Below, in pieces: positions 14,888 to 25,299 of a DNA stretch of 58,209 nt. This stretch comes from Weissella fangxianensis (GTDB lineage Bacteria > Bacillota > Bacilli > Lactobacillales > Lactobacillaceae): contig NZ_JAMXDB010000009.1 in assembly GCF_024718545.1 (NCBI RefSeq), positions 1 to 58,209 on the forward strand. The letters run 5' to 3'. How positions within the stretch are numbered: the first letter of the stretch is position 1; the number at the start of each line of letters is the position of its first letter. The notes under the pieces are model-generated. The model was given only the letters and a program-made list of their open reading frames with translations, was not told the DNA's origin and searched no databases. The position numbers were made by a program, and so were the translations under genes.

Positions 14888-17800
14888 CCTGAAGCTCCTT
14901 CACCTGTTCTGATAACTCTTGAACCGCTTTTGCAACGACTGAAACGAAGCTATATAAATCAACACCAGTGTTAGTTTTATCCAAAATTCTTTCGTCTGCT
15001 TCATCAGCAATAACACCAATTTCATTCTCGCTATTCTTTATATAACTTCTAATATTTAGTCCATTCACTAAGTCCAAAGCATCGTCATTAAATTCATTAA
15101 TTTCTGATTTATATTTTCGTTCAGAACTTGTAACAAACTTACTTGCTTTAATGTCTTGGAATCCATTTCTATCTCGATTAACAACTTGAACTTGACCTGA
15201 AGCGTATGGAGATAGGTATAAATTACCGGTTGATACGGCTTCATCAATAGCTAATATTTGATTACCGTAAAAACGAATACCCAAACCAGTACCTGCATTA
15301 TGCGGATTTTTGTAGTAGTTCAAAGAACCTTGCATATTACTATCAATATTGTCAGCGTAATTCAGTAACTCTAATTGTGCACGTTTTGTATCAACGTTAT
15401 ATTGACCTTTTGACGACAATTGTAAATGATTATCTTGTTTATTAATGATTAAACCAGTATCGGTCGTACCTAAGTGTCCTGTATCACCGTACAGCACTCT
15501 GGCATTCAACGTATTAACATTAGCAGTTATAAAGTTAGCAATATTACCGCTTATCTTAGAAACATCAACATTGATAATTTGAGCTGAACCAACTGCTGCT
15601 TTACCAATCTGTGCTGTACCAATTGAGGCATTTTTAATAACAGAGCCATCAATGAAAGCTGTACCATTGATTGTTGTATCAGAATTGATAACTAATTTCT
15701 TACCTTGAATTACCGTCCCTGATGTATCTCCATTAATACCTGAAATAATCTTTCCAGAATTATCGGCAATACCTAATGCCCAGTTATCTTTAAACAGTTC
15801 TAATACTGTACTCGTATTTATTCCAGAGTAAGACCCCGGCATATAAGTAGGAACTGTATTACTGAATACTAACATTGGTTGTGCAATTAATAGCATTCCA
15901 GCCGTTTGACACCAAAACGAGTATCGAAGTTCAACGGCATCACTTGGTATTGTTACATTTTCGATTTTTAATAACGTGTAGCCAGTTGTTACATTGACTG
16001 ATTTTAAAATCGTTCTTTTGCCAGTTACGTCATAACTATCCAAAGTAAATGCCCAATTACCGCTATCTTCTCTCGCATAAACACTTGCAGATACCACACC
16101 TCCGGCCATGAAATTACTAATTTTTTGGTTATATTGCCCCCAACCAGTATCAGTACTGTGTGTAATGTTTAAGACATTTGAACCCATTTTTTTCGTACTC
16201 TTGTTCACAGCGACATAACTGATAAAGCTATTCCCTGACCAACCTTCCAAATCAGGTGTGAACTCTGTGTTAATCAGCTGATTAGGCATTGAGACACTAG
16301 CCATTACTTTGTCAGCCGATTGACTTATTGCTGTTTCATAACCACTTGTAACGTTCTTTACCCTACTATCAATCAAATTTGTCATTTGGGTAACAACTGA
16401 CCCATCACCACTCTTACGGTCTTTAATTTCATCAGCAATCTGACCTGCTAGTTGCGTTCTTGTAGATTCTAAGGAGTTATTGTTGTTGTAGTTACCTTGA
16501 ACATACGTTCCAACTGTTTTATCAAATACAAGCATTGGCTTTGTCAAGAAAGCTAAATAACCTTCACGAACAGCGAACGTAACTTCGACAAACTGTGCTT
16601 CATCAGGTATGGCAGCATTTTCAAATTTCTGCAAAGTCATTGAACTGCTACTATCCCAGTTTTGAGCAACATCAGTTAATTTAACCATATTTGCATCATA
16701 CGAACGAATATGAGTGCTTCCATATAAACCAGTACCTTCGGCAATTCTTGACCACCAACTCAAGGACACCACACGATTACTTCCAGATGTGGCAAAAGGA
16801 ATTGTTTGCTTAATTGATGAATACTTTCTGTCGGTTTGGTTACGTGCGTCAAACGTCAACATATTAGAACCTTGATAAATGTATTGTCGATAAGGTGTTT
16901 TAACACCAGAACTTGTTTCACTGGAGTTCCAACCCTCTAAATTAGGGCTGAACTCGGTATTTACCAACTGGTTAATACTACCCATTTGCTCAACTTTTGT
17001 TTGCACTCCCTCAGCTGTTTGAATAGCTGTTGCAGCGTCATTTTGTGCTTTTGTAGCAACAGATAGTCCATTTGCTGCAAGTGCCGCTGTGGCAGATAAA
17101 CCGTTCTTTGGGTCATTTACTAGACCATTAATGCCGTCTAAATCAACTTCAAGCGCTGAAACACGTGAATTGTTGTTGTAATTACCTTGAACATAATCAC
17201 CAACGGTTGAATTAAATACAAGCATTGGTTTATAAATGACCGCTGTTCCAGCAGTATTTCCCCAAAACGAGAAATAAAGCTCCTTTGCGTCACTCGGAAT
17301 AGTCACATTTTCAATCTTAAGTAATGTGTTAGTAGTTGGAACAGTAACTTGCTGAATAATCGTTCTCTTTCCGTCAGCGCTAAAACTATCAATTGCAAAA
17401 CCCCAACCAGTTGAAGTGGCTCTTGCATAAACACTGGCAGATAACGTATCTCCAGCAACAAAATCTTTAATTTGTTGTCTGTATGACGACCAATTTGTGT
17501 TAGCACTATGCGTGATATTAAGAACATTAGACCCATTAACGGTTACAGTCTTGCTTATTCCTGCATAAGATATATCACTGTTGGTTGCTGACCAACCTTC
17601 TAAATCAGGTGTGAACTCCGTGTTCAGTAACTGATTAACCTGACCTTGTGAATTAGCTTTAGCCTGCAACTCGGTAACGGTCTGCGAAATGCTATCCACA
17701 GTCTGCTGCTGTTGCGTGAACTTGCTGTTTAACTCACCCGTTGCTTTATCTAAGTCAGTCTTGCTTATCTTAGAAGTAATCTGGTCACTCATAGTAGCAA

Positions 17801-19628
17801 TGCTTGCAATGTTGGCAGATACCTTCTTGTCATTTGTCTGCTTGTACTTAGCAACATCAGTCGTTACGGCATCAGCAGTTGCTTTAACCTGACCGTACTT
17901 CGTGGATAGATCACCAGTTGTTTTATCAAAATCAGTTTGGCTAACTTTACCAGCTAACTGCTTATTAGTGGTAGTAATATCAGATTGTGCTTTCGATACT
18001 TCTGAACCTAACTGTTGCTTAGCCGTTGCTAGTTCCGTTTGCGCCTGACTTAACACTGCGCCAGCTTGTGCCTTGCCGTATGCCGCTGCACTATCTGCCA
18101 TACTATCTGCGTATGAGTTAGCACCATCTAACATAGTGTCGGCTTGCACTGACAGACTATTACGTTCGGCCGCTGCTTCACTCAATGCTTCATTAGCTTC
18201 AGACTGGAACTCTTGCACTTCTTTGGATTGTTTATCATTCAGTTCATCAGTGTAGTCCTTAGCCTTTTGAATGGCATCATCAACTTTCTTGGCAATTTCT
18301 TCTTGCGTTTTAGTCGATACCCATTCTTGCCAACGTCCGTCCTTGAATATCATCAGGTAAGTTTCATCACCAACTTGTTTGAACCACAAATCACCTTCAA
18401 CAGGGTGTGCTGGTTTTTTCGTACTATAGTAGTTAGTGTTCTTACCATTTGAACTAACAATTGCAGTTGTAGCATCTTGGCGAATTTGCGTGATTGAGTT
18501 TTGCAATTCTGCCAGTGCATTACTGTTATTGTCAGCAAATGACTTCTTACTTGTCCCAACAACTAAACTAGTTACTCGTTCAGCCACTGGATCATAGTGC
18601 AACTCATTAACGATAGCCGTGACGTTGACGTTAAATTCAGGTACATAAACACTAACAGTATCCGTCAGTCCAACTGATTCAAGGTTTCTAAACTTTTCTT
18701 GATAATCGGCGCTATCTTGCAAGCTAGTTACATCAATTTCAACAGTGACTTGTGGTAAATCTATGCCAGTGTTAGCCGATTGCGTAAACCAGTTTTTGGC
18801 TTGCTTATCAATCTTAGCTTTTATCTGCTCATCAGTTTCACCTTCATTAATCGTGACCTTTTCGCCCATATCTACATGTTGAATATAAACATTGGAATAT
18901 TTGTTCAAGTTTTTTGAATCGACCACATCTCCAACAACGAAATAAGCTTTGTCACTATCTGTGGCATCTGATTTGGTAACTGTTGGAACAATACGAGTAG
19001 TCACATTGCTCATATCAACCGTGTACTTCAAACCATTAATGTTTTTACCTAGTCGGAAAGTTGTGAAGTTATCTCGTCCACGCCTTGAAAGCATGGAAAT
19101 AATACGATTATCACGGTGCAACTCACCGCCCCAAATTTGTAAAATACTGCCTTCAGTACCTGCAATAGCCTCCATTGGGTTGACATATTGCAAGCGACTA
19201 TCTCCAATATGTTGTAAATCGGAGGTGAATTTAAATAGATGAGGTGTCACAGTAGCGTTTTGCAAGTGAGTCATGGCATTTTGCCCATCACCCTGCAAGT
19301 GAACTTCCTTAACCAAGTTGTGCGTTAGATCATACGTGATATGGTCTGCTTCAATATTTAAATTGTAGCCAGAAATATCTAGCTCCGTTTTAACGATACG
19401 AAATGCTTGTGCATTATCAAGTGGGTTGGGCTTAGCGTAGATGATACGTCCTGTCTCGATTTCTTTGTAATGCTTGGCATTCGTTGGATAACTAGCAGTT
19501 AAAGTTAGCAGTCCATTGCGTTGCTCTTGAATATCAACACTATAAATATCATTAAGCAGACCCAAGCCATTTGTTGTGAAATCGACTTCAGCAGATTTAT
19601 ATAAAATCGGTATCATATACTGCGCCAC
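14868..19628 (-). CDS. Phage tail tip / receptor-binding protein with S74 chaperone domain
   Basis: 1586 residues. The N-terminal 370 or so form a prophage endopeptidase-tail (Tal/gp27-like) domain. A long Ala/Gln/Lys helical stalk follows (about 400-660), with three homologous modules starting near residues 663, 883 and 1112. Each opens LxNTEFxPxLEGW and ends with PMLVF and a YNNN-type linker. These look like jelly-roll carbohydrate-binding modules. The last 95 residues are a Peptidase_S74 intramolecular chaperone (SSERKYKSEI supplies Ser and Lys) that trimerises the fibre and cleaves itself off. It binds host surface glycans. The start overlaps the Dit gene end by 16 bp. Confidence 0.9.
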   Translation of the reverse strand: MAQYMIPILYKSAEVDFTTNGLGLLNDIYSVDIQEQRNGLLTLTASYPTNAKHYKEIETGRIIYAKPNPLDNAQAFRIVKTELDISGYNLNIEADHITYDLTHNLVKEVHLQGDGQNAMTHLQNATVTPHLFKFTSDLQHIGDSRLQYVNPMEAIAGTEGSILQIWGGELHRDNRIISMLSRRGRDNFTTFRLGKNINGLKYTVDMSNVTTRIVPTVTKSDATDSDKAYFVVGDVVDSKNLNKYSNVYIQHVDMGEKVTINEGETDEQIKAKIDKQAKNWFTQSANTGIDLPQVTVEIDVTSLQDSADYQEKFRNLESVGLTDTVSVYVPEFNVNVTAIVNELHYDPVAERVTSLVVGTSKKSFADNNSNALAELQNSITQIRQDATTAIVSSNGKNTNYYSTKKPAHPVEGDLWFKQVGDETYLMIFKDGRWQEWVSTKTQEEIAKKVDDAIQKAKDYTDELNDKQSKEVQEFQSEANEALSEAAAERNSLSVQADTMLDGANSYADSMADSAAAYGKAQAGAVLSQAQTELATAKQQLGSEVSKAQSDITTTNKQLAGKVSQTDFDKTTGDLSTKYGQVKATADAVTTDVAKYKQTNDKKVSANIASIATMSDQITSKISKTDLDKATGELNSKFTQQQQTVDSISQTVTELQAKANSQGQVNQLLNTEFTPDLEGWSATNSDISYAGISKTVTVNGSNVLNITHSANTNWSSYRQQIKDFVAGDTLSASVYARATSTGWGFAIDSFSADGKRTIIQQVTVPTTNTLLKIENVTIPSDAKELYFSFWGNTAGTAVIYKPMLVFNSTVGDYVQGNYNNNSRVSALEVDLDGINGLVNDPKNGLSATAALAANGLSVATKAQNDAATAIQTAEGVQTKVEQMGSINQLVNTEFSPNLEGWNSSETSSGVKTPYRQYIYQGSNMLTFDARNQTDRKYSSIKQTIPFATSGSNRVVSLSWWSRIAEGTGLYGSTHIRSYDANMVKLTDVAQNWDSSSSMTLQKFENAAIPDEAQFVEVTFAVREGYLAFLTKPMLVFDKTVGTYVQGNYNNNNSLESTRTQLAGQIADEIKDRKSGDGSVVTQMTNLIDSRVKNVTSGYETAISQSADKVMASVSMPNQLINTEFTPDLEGWSGNSFISYVAVNKSTKKMGSNVLNITHSTDTGWGQYNQKISNFMAGGVVSASVYAREDSGNWAFTLDSYDVTGKRTILKSVNVTTGYTLLKIENVTIPSDAVELRYSFWCQTAGMLLIAQPMLVFSNTVPTYMPGSYSGINTSTVLELFKDNWALGIADNSGKIISGINGDTSGTVIQGKKLVINSDTTINGTAFIDGSVIKNASIGTAQIGKAAVGSAQIINVDVSKISGNIANFITANVNTLNARVLYGDTGHLGTTDTGLIINKQDNHLQLSSKGQYNVDTKRAQLELLNYADNIDSNMQGSLNYYKNPHNAGTGLGIRFYGNQILAIDEAVSTGNLYLSPYASGQVQVVNRDRNGFQDIKASKFVTSSERKYKSEINEFNDDALDLVNGLNIRSYIKNSENEIGVIADEADERILDKTNTGVDLYSFVSVVAKAVQELSEQVKELQDERPNN

Positions 19629-20338
19629 CTCCCTTCAACTGTTGCCGTACCTGCGGACAACTTAATTTTGTTATTACCTGACTTGAATATTGGATAAGGG
19701 CCAACACTCAACTTACTATTGGCATTCGTCATGGTATATCCTTCTTCAATGTAGGCATCTTGTATAGCACTGTCCAAGTAAATATCAGTATTAACTTCTT
19801 TGATGTGAATAACCTTGCCATTGACTGTTAAATCAGTATCGCCATTCACAGTGATGTGAATTAGTGGCTTACTCTCATAACTTGTTGGGTTCTTGATAGT
19901 AGTTTCAACGTTTTCCTTAACTTCAATTGGCTTGGCTGGATATACATACTTGTATGGTGCAGCGTTCAGCGATACCGTCAGCTCACGATAGCTTGCAGAA
20001 TAATCAGGACGTTTTTTGGTGCTTGCGCCCGATCGTGTCACTTGGTAGGTATAATTTTCATCAGAAAACATACGGAAATCTTCATACTTGCCAGTGTCCA
20101 ACTTAGCCAGAAATTTGCTTACATTTTCGTCAGCATTAGCTCCTTCAAAACCAACAGTTAAATCAATTTGGCGGTTATTATAACTACCATCATCAAATAA
20201 AATAGCCCTATCAATTCCGATAGGACTAGTATTTTGTGTTATTTTTCTTTCAGGCAATGTTGCAATTGGATAATTCATTAATTTGGCATTGAGGGAACTC
20301 GATTGTAGGTTCCCTAATGTGAACTCGCCCTGCTTCAA
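19613..20338 (-). CDS. Distal tail protein (Dit)
   Basis: 241 residues in the fixed siphovirus position between tape measure and tail-tip gene. It contains the N-terminal beta-barrel pattern (NYPIATLPERKI, DDGSYNNRQIDLTVGFEG) and a C-terminal galectin-like region of Dit/phage tail family proteins. It makes the hexameric hub joining tail tube and baseplate. Length is close to the usual 250. Confidence 0.85.
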   Translation of the reverse strand: MKQGEFTLGNLQSSSLNAKLMNYPIATLPERKITQNTSPIGIDRAILFDDGSYNNRQIDLTVGFEGANADENVSKFLAKLDTGKYEDFRMFSDENYTYQVTRSGASTKKRPDYSASYRELTVSLNAAPYKYVYPAKPIEVKENVETTIKNPTSYESKPLIHITVNGDTDLTVNGKVIHIKEVNTDIYLDSAIQDAYIEEGYTMTNANSKLSVGPYPIFKSGNNKIKLSAGTATVEGRWRSI

Positions 20339-20343
20339 TATTT

Positions 20344-23300
20344 TTAACCTCCAAATACTCGTGTCTTAGCACTTTGCTTACGTGTAATCGCATCTTCAAC
20401 CGCTTGTTGTATCTTTTTCAAGGTAGCAAGCGTTGTATCAGCATTAACGTTGATATTGATTTCGTACGTATCACCTTGATTATCTTGCGAACTCTTCCAC
20501 TGCTTCATCAGCTCGATTAACTGCTTAACTAGGCTATCATCAGTAGATTTACCGTTGATACGCTCGTTAGCTTCAGTTAATAGTTGATTAGCACGTGACT
20601 TCTTTTCGGCTGCAAGTGGGATAACCATCTCAGGCATGTTGCGTTCGGCAATTTCATACATTCCGTGATTACTGATCAAGCCACCATTTTCATAGCCATG
20701 ACCATTACCCAAGAATGACAAGCTATCACCATAGCGCTTACGTGCATAGTTCAAACCTGCAAGGATATTGTCATATCCATTGAAGATATTCTTGTGACCA
20801 GATAAGGCATTGGCATTGAATGTGCTACGCTTAGTCTGCATTAACCCTAGCGCTGGCCCTGAACCGTCACCATCGGGGTCTGCTCCTGGTTGGCGTGCTT
20901 TCGGGTTACCACCAGATTCGGTACTTATTTGGCGCAATACCTTTTGTACCATTGCAGCAGAAGTTGAAAGTCCTAACTTATTCAGGGCTTTCTTAACATC
21001 ATCTGACCATGAATGTACGTCACCATCTTTACCAGTTGATGATTCATTCAAAGGCGAGATAAACTTTTGTATCCATTTCATCATGCCACCAGTTTGACGT
21101 TTGATGAGTTTTGCCATAGGGCTGTTTGCCTTAACTTCTGGCGCTTTACTGCTACCACCCAAACCAAAGTCTAGGAAAGTTGTAGCTCCTGATGCATTAC
21201 GTCCATGGTACTTGTGATAAGCATGTTTTCCAAGCCAGTTATATTCTTCTCCAGAAATCTTATCGCCTTGAACACCAGTAACCATAGCAACGTGATTTCC
21301 AAACTCAGAACCCGGGCCGTAAACGGCAACAGAACCAACCTTTGGCTTACTCATGTGAGGAACTTTAGCATTGACCCACTCGCTACCATTACCTAAATGA
21401 CTAAACTTGTGTGCTGGTACACCAGAATTAGCTAAACGACTAGCAACGAAAGAAACACATTCTTTAATGAAATAGCCCCACTTATCAGGAGGCATTGAGT
21501 CAGCTACTCGGTTCTTATATTGATAATCGTCACCCTTCATGCCACCATCAGCACCAGCGTTTGATGCTTCTGATGCCATTGACCAAAGTGTTTTCCACCA
21601 CTTCTTAGCCTGACCGGTTGTCTTTTTAAAGAAACCAGTTCCAAAGTCTTTATAAACTGCATCAAGTCCTTTGGTATTCAAGTTTAGCTTACCGTTCAAT
21701 GTTTTAACTGGGTGCGCAACGGCGTTAGTTATGAACTTCAACATTGAAGTAAACTTCTTAACACCATTCTTTAAGCCACTCCATGCATTACCTGCAACGT
21801 TAGTTACACCTTTCCATGCACGTGACCAGAAACCAGTTCCAGACTTAAATGGCATGGCTTGCATGCCCATCATCATAGCCGTTTCTTTAGCGTTTAAAAC
21901 TTCTGTTCCAGCACCTAAGATACGTGGCGTGTTACGTCCCTGAACCAGTTCTGATTGCCCATTAGGGTGAATCAACATCTCTTGATTACCAGTTTCAGGA
22001 CTATCATTACCGTCATTTAGCAATGCTAGTGTTGGCTTAGTGATTGCACGTCTGACATTGCCAAATGCACCAGTACCAGTTGCAAAGGCTACCTTTGGTA
22101 TCTTACCGATAGCATGCTTAGGGCCACCAAAGTCATGGATCAATGAGTTAATACCAGTAATACCTTTGTTTGGTATCTTTATAACCGCATTGATTCCGTC
22201 TTGAGCCAGTTGCTTCATGCCGTCCCACATGTCCTTGAAGCCAGTTTTAATCTTGCTCCAAGTGTTGCTGAACGCCTTATGAATTTTTCCTAGTACACTA
22301 TCAAAGGTATTTTTAATCGACCAAATGGCATCATGACCAATTGTTTTCATACCTTTCCAAGTATTGTGGAAGAAACTCTTAATCTTATTCCATGTGCTCT
22401 TGAAACCTCTGAAAAATGCATTAACACCGCTAGTAATTGCGTGCCAAAGTGACTTGGCAATCTTAGTAACAGTTCTTTTCATTGCATTCCATGTATCTAC
22501 AAAGAATTTCTTAAATGAATTGAATGTATGCTTAAATGTGCTAACAAACTTATTAAATGTTTTCTTGACGGCATTCCAGCCATTGCTCCACACCTTTGAA
22601 ATAACCTTCAAAAAGGCATTCCAAGCTTTGGTAATAGATTTTTTAAATGAGTTGAAACCTTTCGTGAACGTCTTTTTGAAACTGTTCCACGTTTTGATAA
22701 CGCCGTTCCAAGTGTTTTTGAACCACTTAACAACATTTTTGTAAAAGCTTTTAACTGAAGCAACAATGTTATTGACGAATTTTCTGAACTTCTTGTTGTG
22801 CTTATACAGTTCTGCAAACGCAGCGACTGCCGCAGCAATTCCAGTGATGATCATGATGAACGGATTAGCCTTCAAGAAACTAAAAGCTAATTTAAGACCC
22901 TTGCCCACAAATTGAGCAGTTTTAAGCAGACCAGTAAGCGCTACTTTAGCTGCTTTGGTAGCAATTGATGCAGTCCACTTCAAAGCCTTACCAACACCTT
23001 TAGCAGAGCTAACTACGGCTTTTTTCAAACCGTTGTATGCTGCTTTAGCTGCTTTGGTAGACATTTGAGCAGTCCAAACAATGGCTTTTTTAATTTTACT
23101 GCCTATTGTTTTGACCGCCTGCCATAACTTGGTCAGTACCTTATTAGCGATACCTTCTTTATCACTAAAACTATTGAACATCTTCTTGGTAGCGCCAGCC
23201 ATAGCTCCCATCATAGCGATTGGAGCAGCTAATTTGTTGGCGACCATGAAGCCTGCCAAAAATGTACCAGCAATCTTTGGGTGTGCTGCCATTAATTTAA

Positions 23301-25077
23301 TTAAAGGTGTTACGACCACGGCAAATGCCTTCATAGTTGAACCAAGTATCTTAATGGTGTCAGCAGTCTTTTCTTTAAAGTTGCTAAAGAACTCACGTAT
23401 ATCTTTCTTATGAGTTTTAGACCACTTACCTAAGTTTTTTATTGATTTGGTTAAACCTTGAAGCATACCGTCTAAAGCATTACCTGCATCTAGTTTTTCA
23501 CCACCAAACGCATCAGTAATGTTTCCCAGTGCCTCTGTAAGTGCCTTACCTAGCTTGTTAAACTCTTTAGTCGTATTCTTATCTGTTACCCAAGTAGAAA
23601 TTGACCCAACAAGTGGGTTTTTCATCTTGTAGAATGGCTTTTCAATCTCACCAATTAACTTTGGCATAGTTGATTGAATAGTACGTGTCATTCCAGGTAT
23701 TGTCTTACCAAAGTTTTCAGTAGCTTCCTTATTCTTGTTAGCAGTATCAACTAAGACTTTGTTCATCGTTTCAGATGAAATCTTGCCTTGCGAAATCATG
23801 TCGTTTAACTGCTTCATCGTTAGATTAGAGTTGTGAGTTATATCTCGCTCATAGTCTAGCAATGCTGGTTTCAATGCAGGGAAAACATTAGTAAAACTCA
23901 TGAAGTCCTGTGCAGAAACCTTACCGTTAGCCATCATCTGTGACCATTGCTTACCAAAATTTTGTACGGCATCATCGGTAGCACCAAAGGCATCTTGCAA
24001 GGTCAATGTAGCCTTAGATAGCTCCAACACTTGGTCTTTGTTCTTATCAACTGCATAGAATTGAGTAGCAAGTCCATTAACCATCTCTGCACTATTTTGA
24101 GCAGCTGAAGCTAGTTCATTGATACCCTTAGTCATTTCTTTTGCGCCCTTAGTAGAACCTGCTAAGGTTTTCCATTGGGCATTCATCTTATCCTGTTGCT
24201 CAAGATATTCGTTACCAGAACGAACGGCATCACCAATGTGCATGGTCATGTTACGCCATGCTGCACCAGCCACATTAGCCATAATGTTCGCACTAAATAC
24301 TTGCTTGAATATGGTATGCGTTTTTCTAGCGTGCTTATTTGTATCTTTAATCTTTTCAGACAAACGAACAAATGGGTTAGGACTAGTTCTGCGCATTTCT
24401 GAATTCAAGGACTTCAAAGATGTCTTGTTTTCAGCTAATTCTTTACCAGTTCGATTAAGGGCGATACGTTGCTTACTAATTGATTCAGTCGACTTATCGC
24501 CAGACTTTTCCATACGATCTAACTCTGCTTTTTGAGCTTTATAGAGCTTACTCTGTTTTTCAATCGTATTAGATAAACCTTCGTGCTTAACCTTATTTGC
24601 TTCACTAGCCCGACCTTCAGCTTTTAAACGGTCAACTTGTGCATCAGTCTCTTGAACATTCTGCTTAATCTCTTTATTAAGCGACATGATACCTGACTTT
24701 TGCAGTTCGTATGAACGTTCAGCACTCTTTAACTGGCTAGTCATTGAAGTCAGCTTACGTTCAGCCTGCGTTATCTGCGTATTGTAGCGCTGGTATGACC
24801 GTTCACTATCATCAGTGTCACGCTTTTCTTGTTGTTGCTCATACCGCAGTTTAGCTACAACGTTTTTCTGTTTCTCAACAGAATCAGATAGCCCTTTATA
24901 TTTAGCTTCACTGGCACTAACAGAGTCTCCAGACTGCTTCATCTGGCTTTCCATTTGTTTCCATTCAGAAGTTGAATCTTTAACTGCCGACTGTAACTTT
25001 TTCAGCGAGTTCTCGGCTTTAGTGACATCTATGTCAATGTCCGTTTTTAACAGGTCTCCAACTTTTTCTGTTGCCAT
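20344..25077 (-). CDS. Tape measure protein with embedded CHAP and lytic transglycosylase domains
   Basis: 1577 residues setting tail length. A coiled-coil N-terminus (1-230) and the typical tape-measure domain (about 260-480, NELASAAQNSAEMVNGLATQ) come first. A hydrophobic segment near 735-760 follows, then degenerate repeats with regularly spaced aromatic residues (about 780-960, TWNAFKK-like). Two wall-degrading domains follow: CHAP at about 1199-1306 (Cys in YFIKECVSF, His in GNHVAMV) and an SLT-type transglycosylase at about 1376-1459 (ISTESGGNPKA, ALGLMQ). These should open peptidoglycan during DNA entry. AGGAGG precedes ATG 25077. Confidence 0.95.
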   Translation of the reverse strand: MATEKVGDLLKTDIDIDVTKAENSLKKLQSAVKDSTSEWKQMESQMKQSGDSVSASEAKYKGLSDSVEKQKNVVAKLRYEQQQEKRDTDDSERSYQRYNTQITQAERKLTSMTSQLKSAERSYELQKSGIMSLNKEIKQNVQETDAQVDRLKAEGRASEANKVKHEGLSNTIEKQSKLYKAQKAELDRMEKSGDKSTESISKQRIALNRTGKELAENKTSLKSLNSEMRRTSPNPFVRLSEKIKDTNKHARKTHTIFKQVFSANIMANVAGAAWRNMTMHIGDAVRSGNEYLEQQDKMNAQWKTLAGSTKGAKEMTKGINELASAAQNSAEMVNGLATQFYAVDKNKDQVLELSKATLTLQDAFGATDDAVQNFGKQWSQMMANGKVSAQDFMSFTNVFPALKPALLDYERDITHNSNLTMKQLNDMISQGKISSETMNKVLVDTANKNKEATENFGKTIPGMTRTIQSTMPKLIGEIEKPFYKMKNPLVGSISTWVTDKNTTKEFNKLGKALTEALGNITDAFGGEKLDAGNALDGMLQGLTKSIKNLGKWSKTHKKDIREFFSNFKEKTADTIKILGSTMKAFAVVVTPLIKLMAAHPKIAGTFLAGFMVANKLAAPIAMMGAMAGATKKMFNSFSDKEGIANKVLTKLWQAVKTIGSKIKKAIVWTAQMSTKAAKAAYNGLKKAVVSSAKGVGKALKWTASIATKAAKVALTGLLKTAQFVGKGLKLAFSFLKANPFIMIITGIAAAVAAFAELYKHNKKFRKFVNNIVASVKSFYKNVVKWFKNTWNGVIKTWNSFKKTFTKGFNSFKKSITKAWNAFLKVISKVWSNGWNAVKKTFNKFVSTFKHTFNSFKKFFVDTWNAMKRTVTKIAKSLWHAITSGVNAFFRGFKSTWNKIKSFFHNTWKGMKTIGHDAIWSIKNTFDSVLGKIHKAFSNTWSKIKTGFKDMWDGMKQLAQDGINAVIKIPNKGITGINSLIHDFGGPKHAIGKIPKVAFATGTGAFGNVRRAITKPTLALLNDGNDSPETGNQEMLIHPNGQSELVQGRNTPRILGAGTEVLNAKETAMMMGMQAMPFKSGTGFWSRAWKGVTNVAGNAWSGLKNGVKKFTSMLKFITNAVAHPVKTLNGKLNLNTKGLDAVYKDFGTGFFKKTTGQAKKWWKTLWSMASEASNAGADGGMKGDDYQYKNRVADSMPPDKWGYFIKECVSFVASRLANSGVPAHKFSHLGNGSEWVNAKVPHMSKPKVGSVAVYGPGSEFGNHVAMVTGVQGDKISGEEYNWLGKHAYHKYHGRNASGATTFLDFGLGGSSKAPEVKANSPMAKLIKRQTGGMMKWIQKFISPLNESSTGKDGDVHSWSDDVKKALNKLGLSTSAAMVQKVLRQISTESGGNPKARQPGADPDGDGSGPALGLMQTKRSTFNANALSGHKNIFNGYDNILAGLNYARKRYGDSLSFLGNGHGYENGGLISNHGMYEIAERNMPEMVIPLAAEKKSRANQLLTEANERINGKSTDDSLVKQLIELMKQWKSSQDNQGDTYEININVNADTTLATLKKIQQAVEDAITRKQSAKTRVFGG

Positions 25078-25089
25078 ATATCCTCCTTT

Positions 25090-25299
25090 CTACATGAATT
25101 GCTTAGCAAATTCTTCTGGATCAACCATCTTATTGTTTTCATCAGCACCAAGAACTGCCATAAGCTCCTCGTAATCTTCATCTTCAATATCAGACAAAGA
25201 CCAGTGGAGTTGTTGCATGGCATCTTTCTCAAACAGTCTGATGTCCATTAGATGATTGTCGTAAGTGATTACTCGTTCTCTGGGGTTGCTTCTAAACCC
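25090..25299 (-). CDS. T-domain of the gpGT tail assembly chaperone, reached by -1 frameshift
   Basis: After the slippery heptamer GGGTTTA (25299-25293; zero-frame G GGT TTA) the -1 frame stays open across the gpG stop and reads on to TAG 25090-25092. It encodes the segment MDIRLFEKDAMQQLHW and then an acidic helical tail. Siphoviruses make gpG and a longer gpGT this way, and gpGT recruits the tape measure to the tail tip. The frame ends 12 bp before the tape-measure ATG. No stand-alone start with a ribosome site is evident, supporting the frameshift. Confidence 0.85.
   Translation of the reverse strand, partial: GFRSNPRERVITYDNHLMDIRLFEKDAMQQLHWSLSDIEDEDYEELMAVLGADENNKMVDPEEFAKQFM

Noticed and set aside
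22364-22744. 126-codon plus-strand frame within the tape measure region
   Set aside because: Generated by the antisense of the aromatic repeat segment; no ribosome site and no neighbouring plus-strand genes.
25047-25232. 61-codon minus-strand frame beginning MRKMPCNN between tail chaperone and tape measure
   Set aside because: It is a third-frame shadow of the gpGT extension, with poor codon sense and no ribosome site; the -1 frame explains the region.
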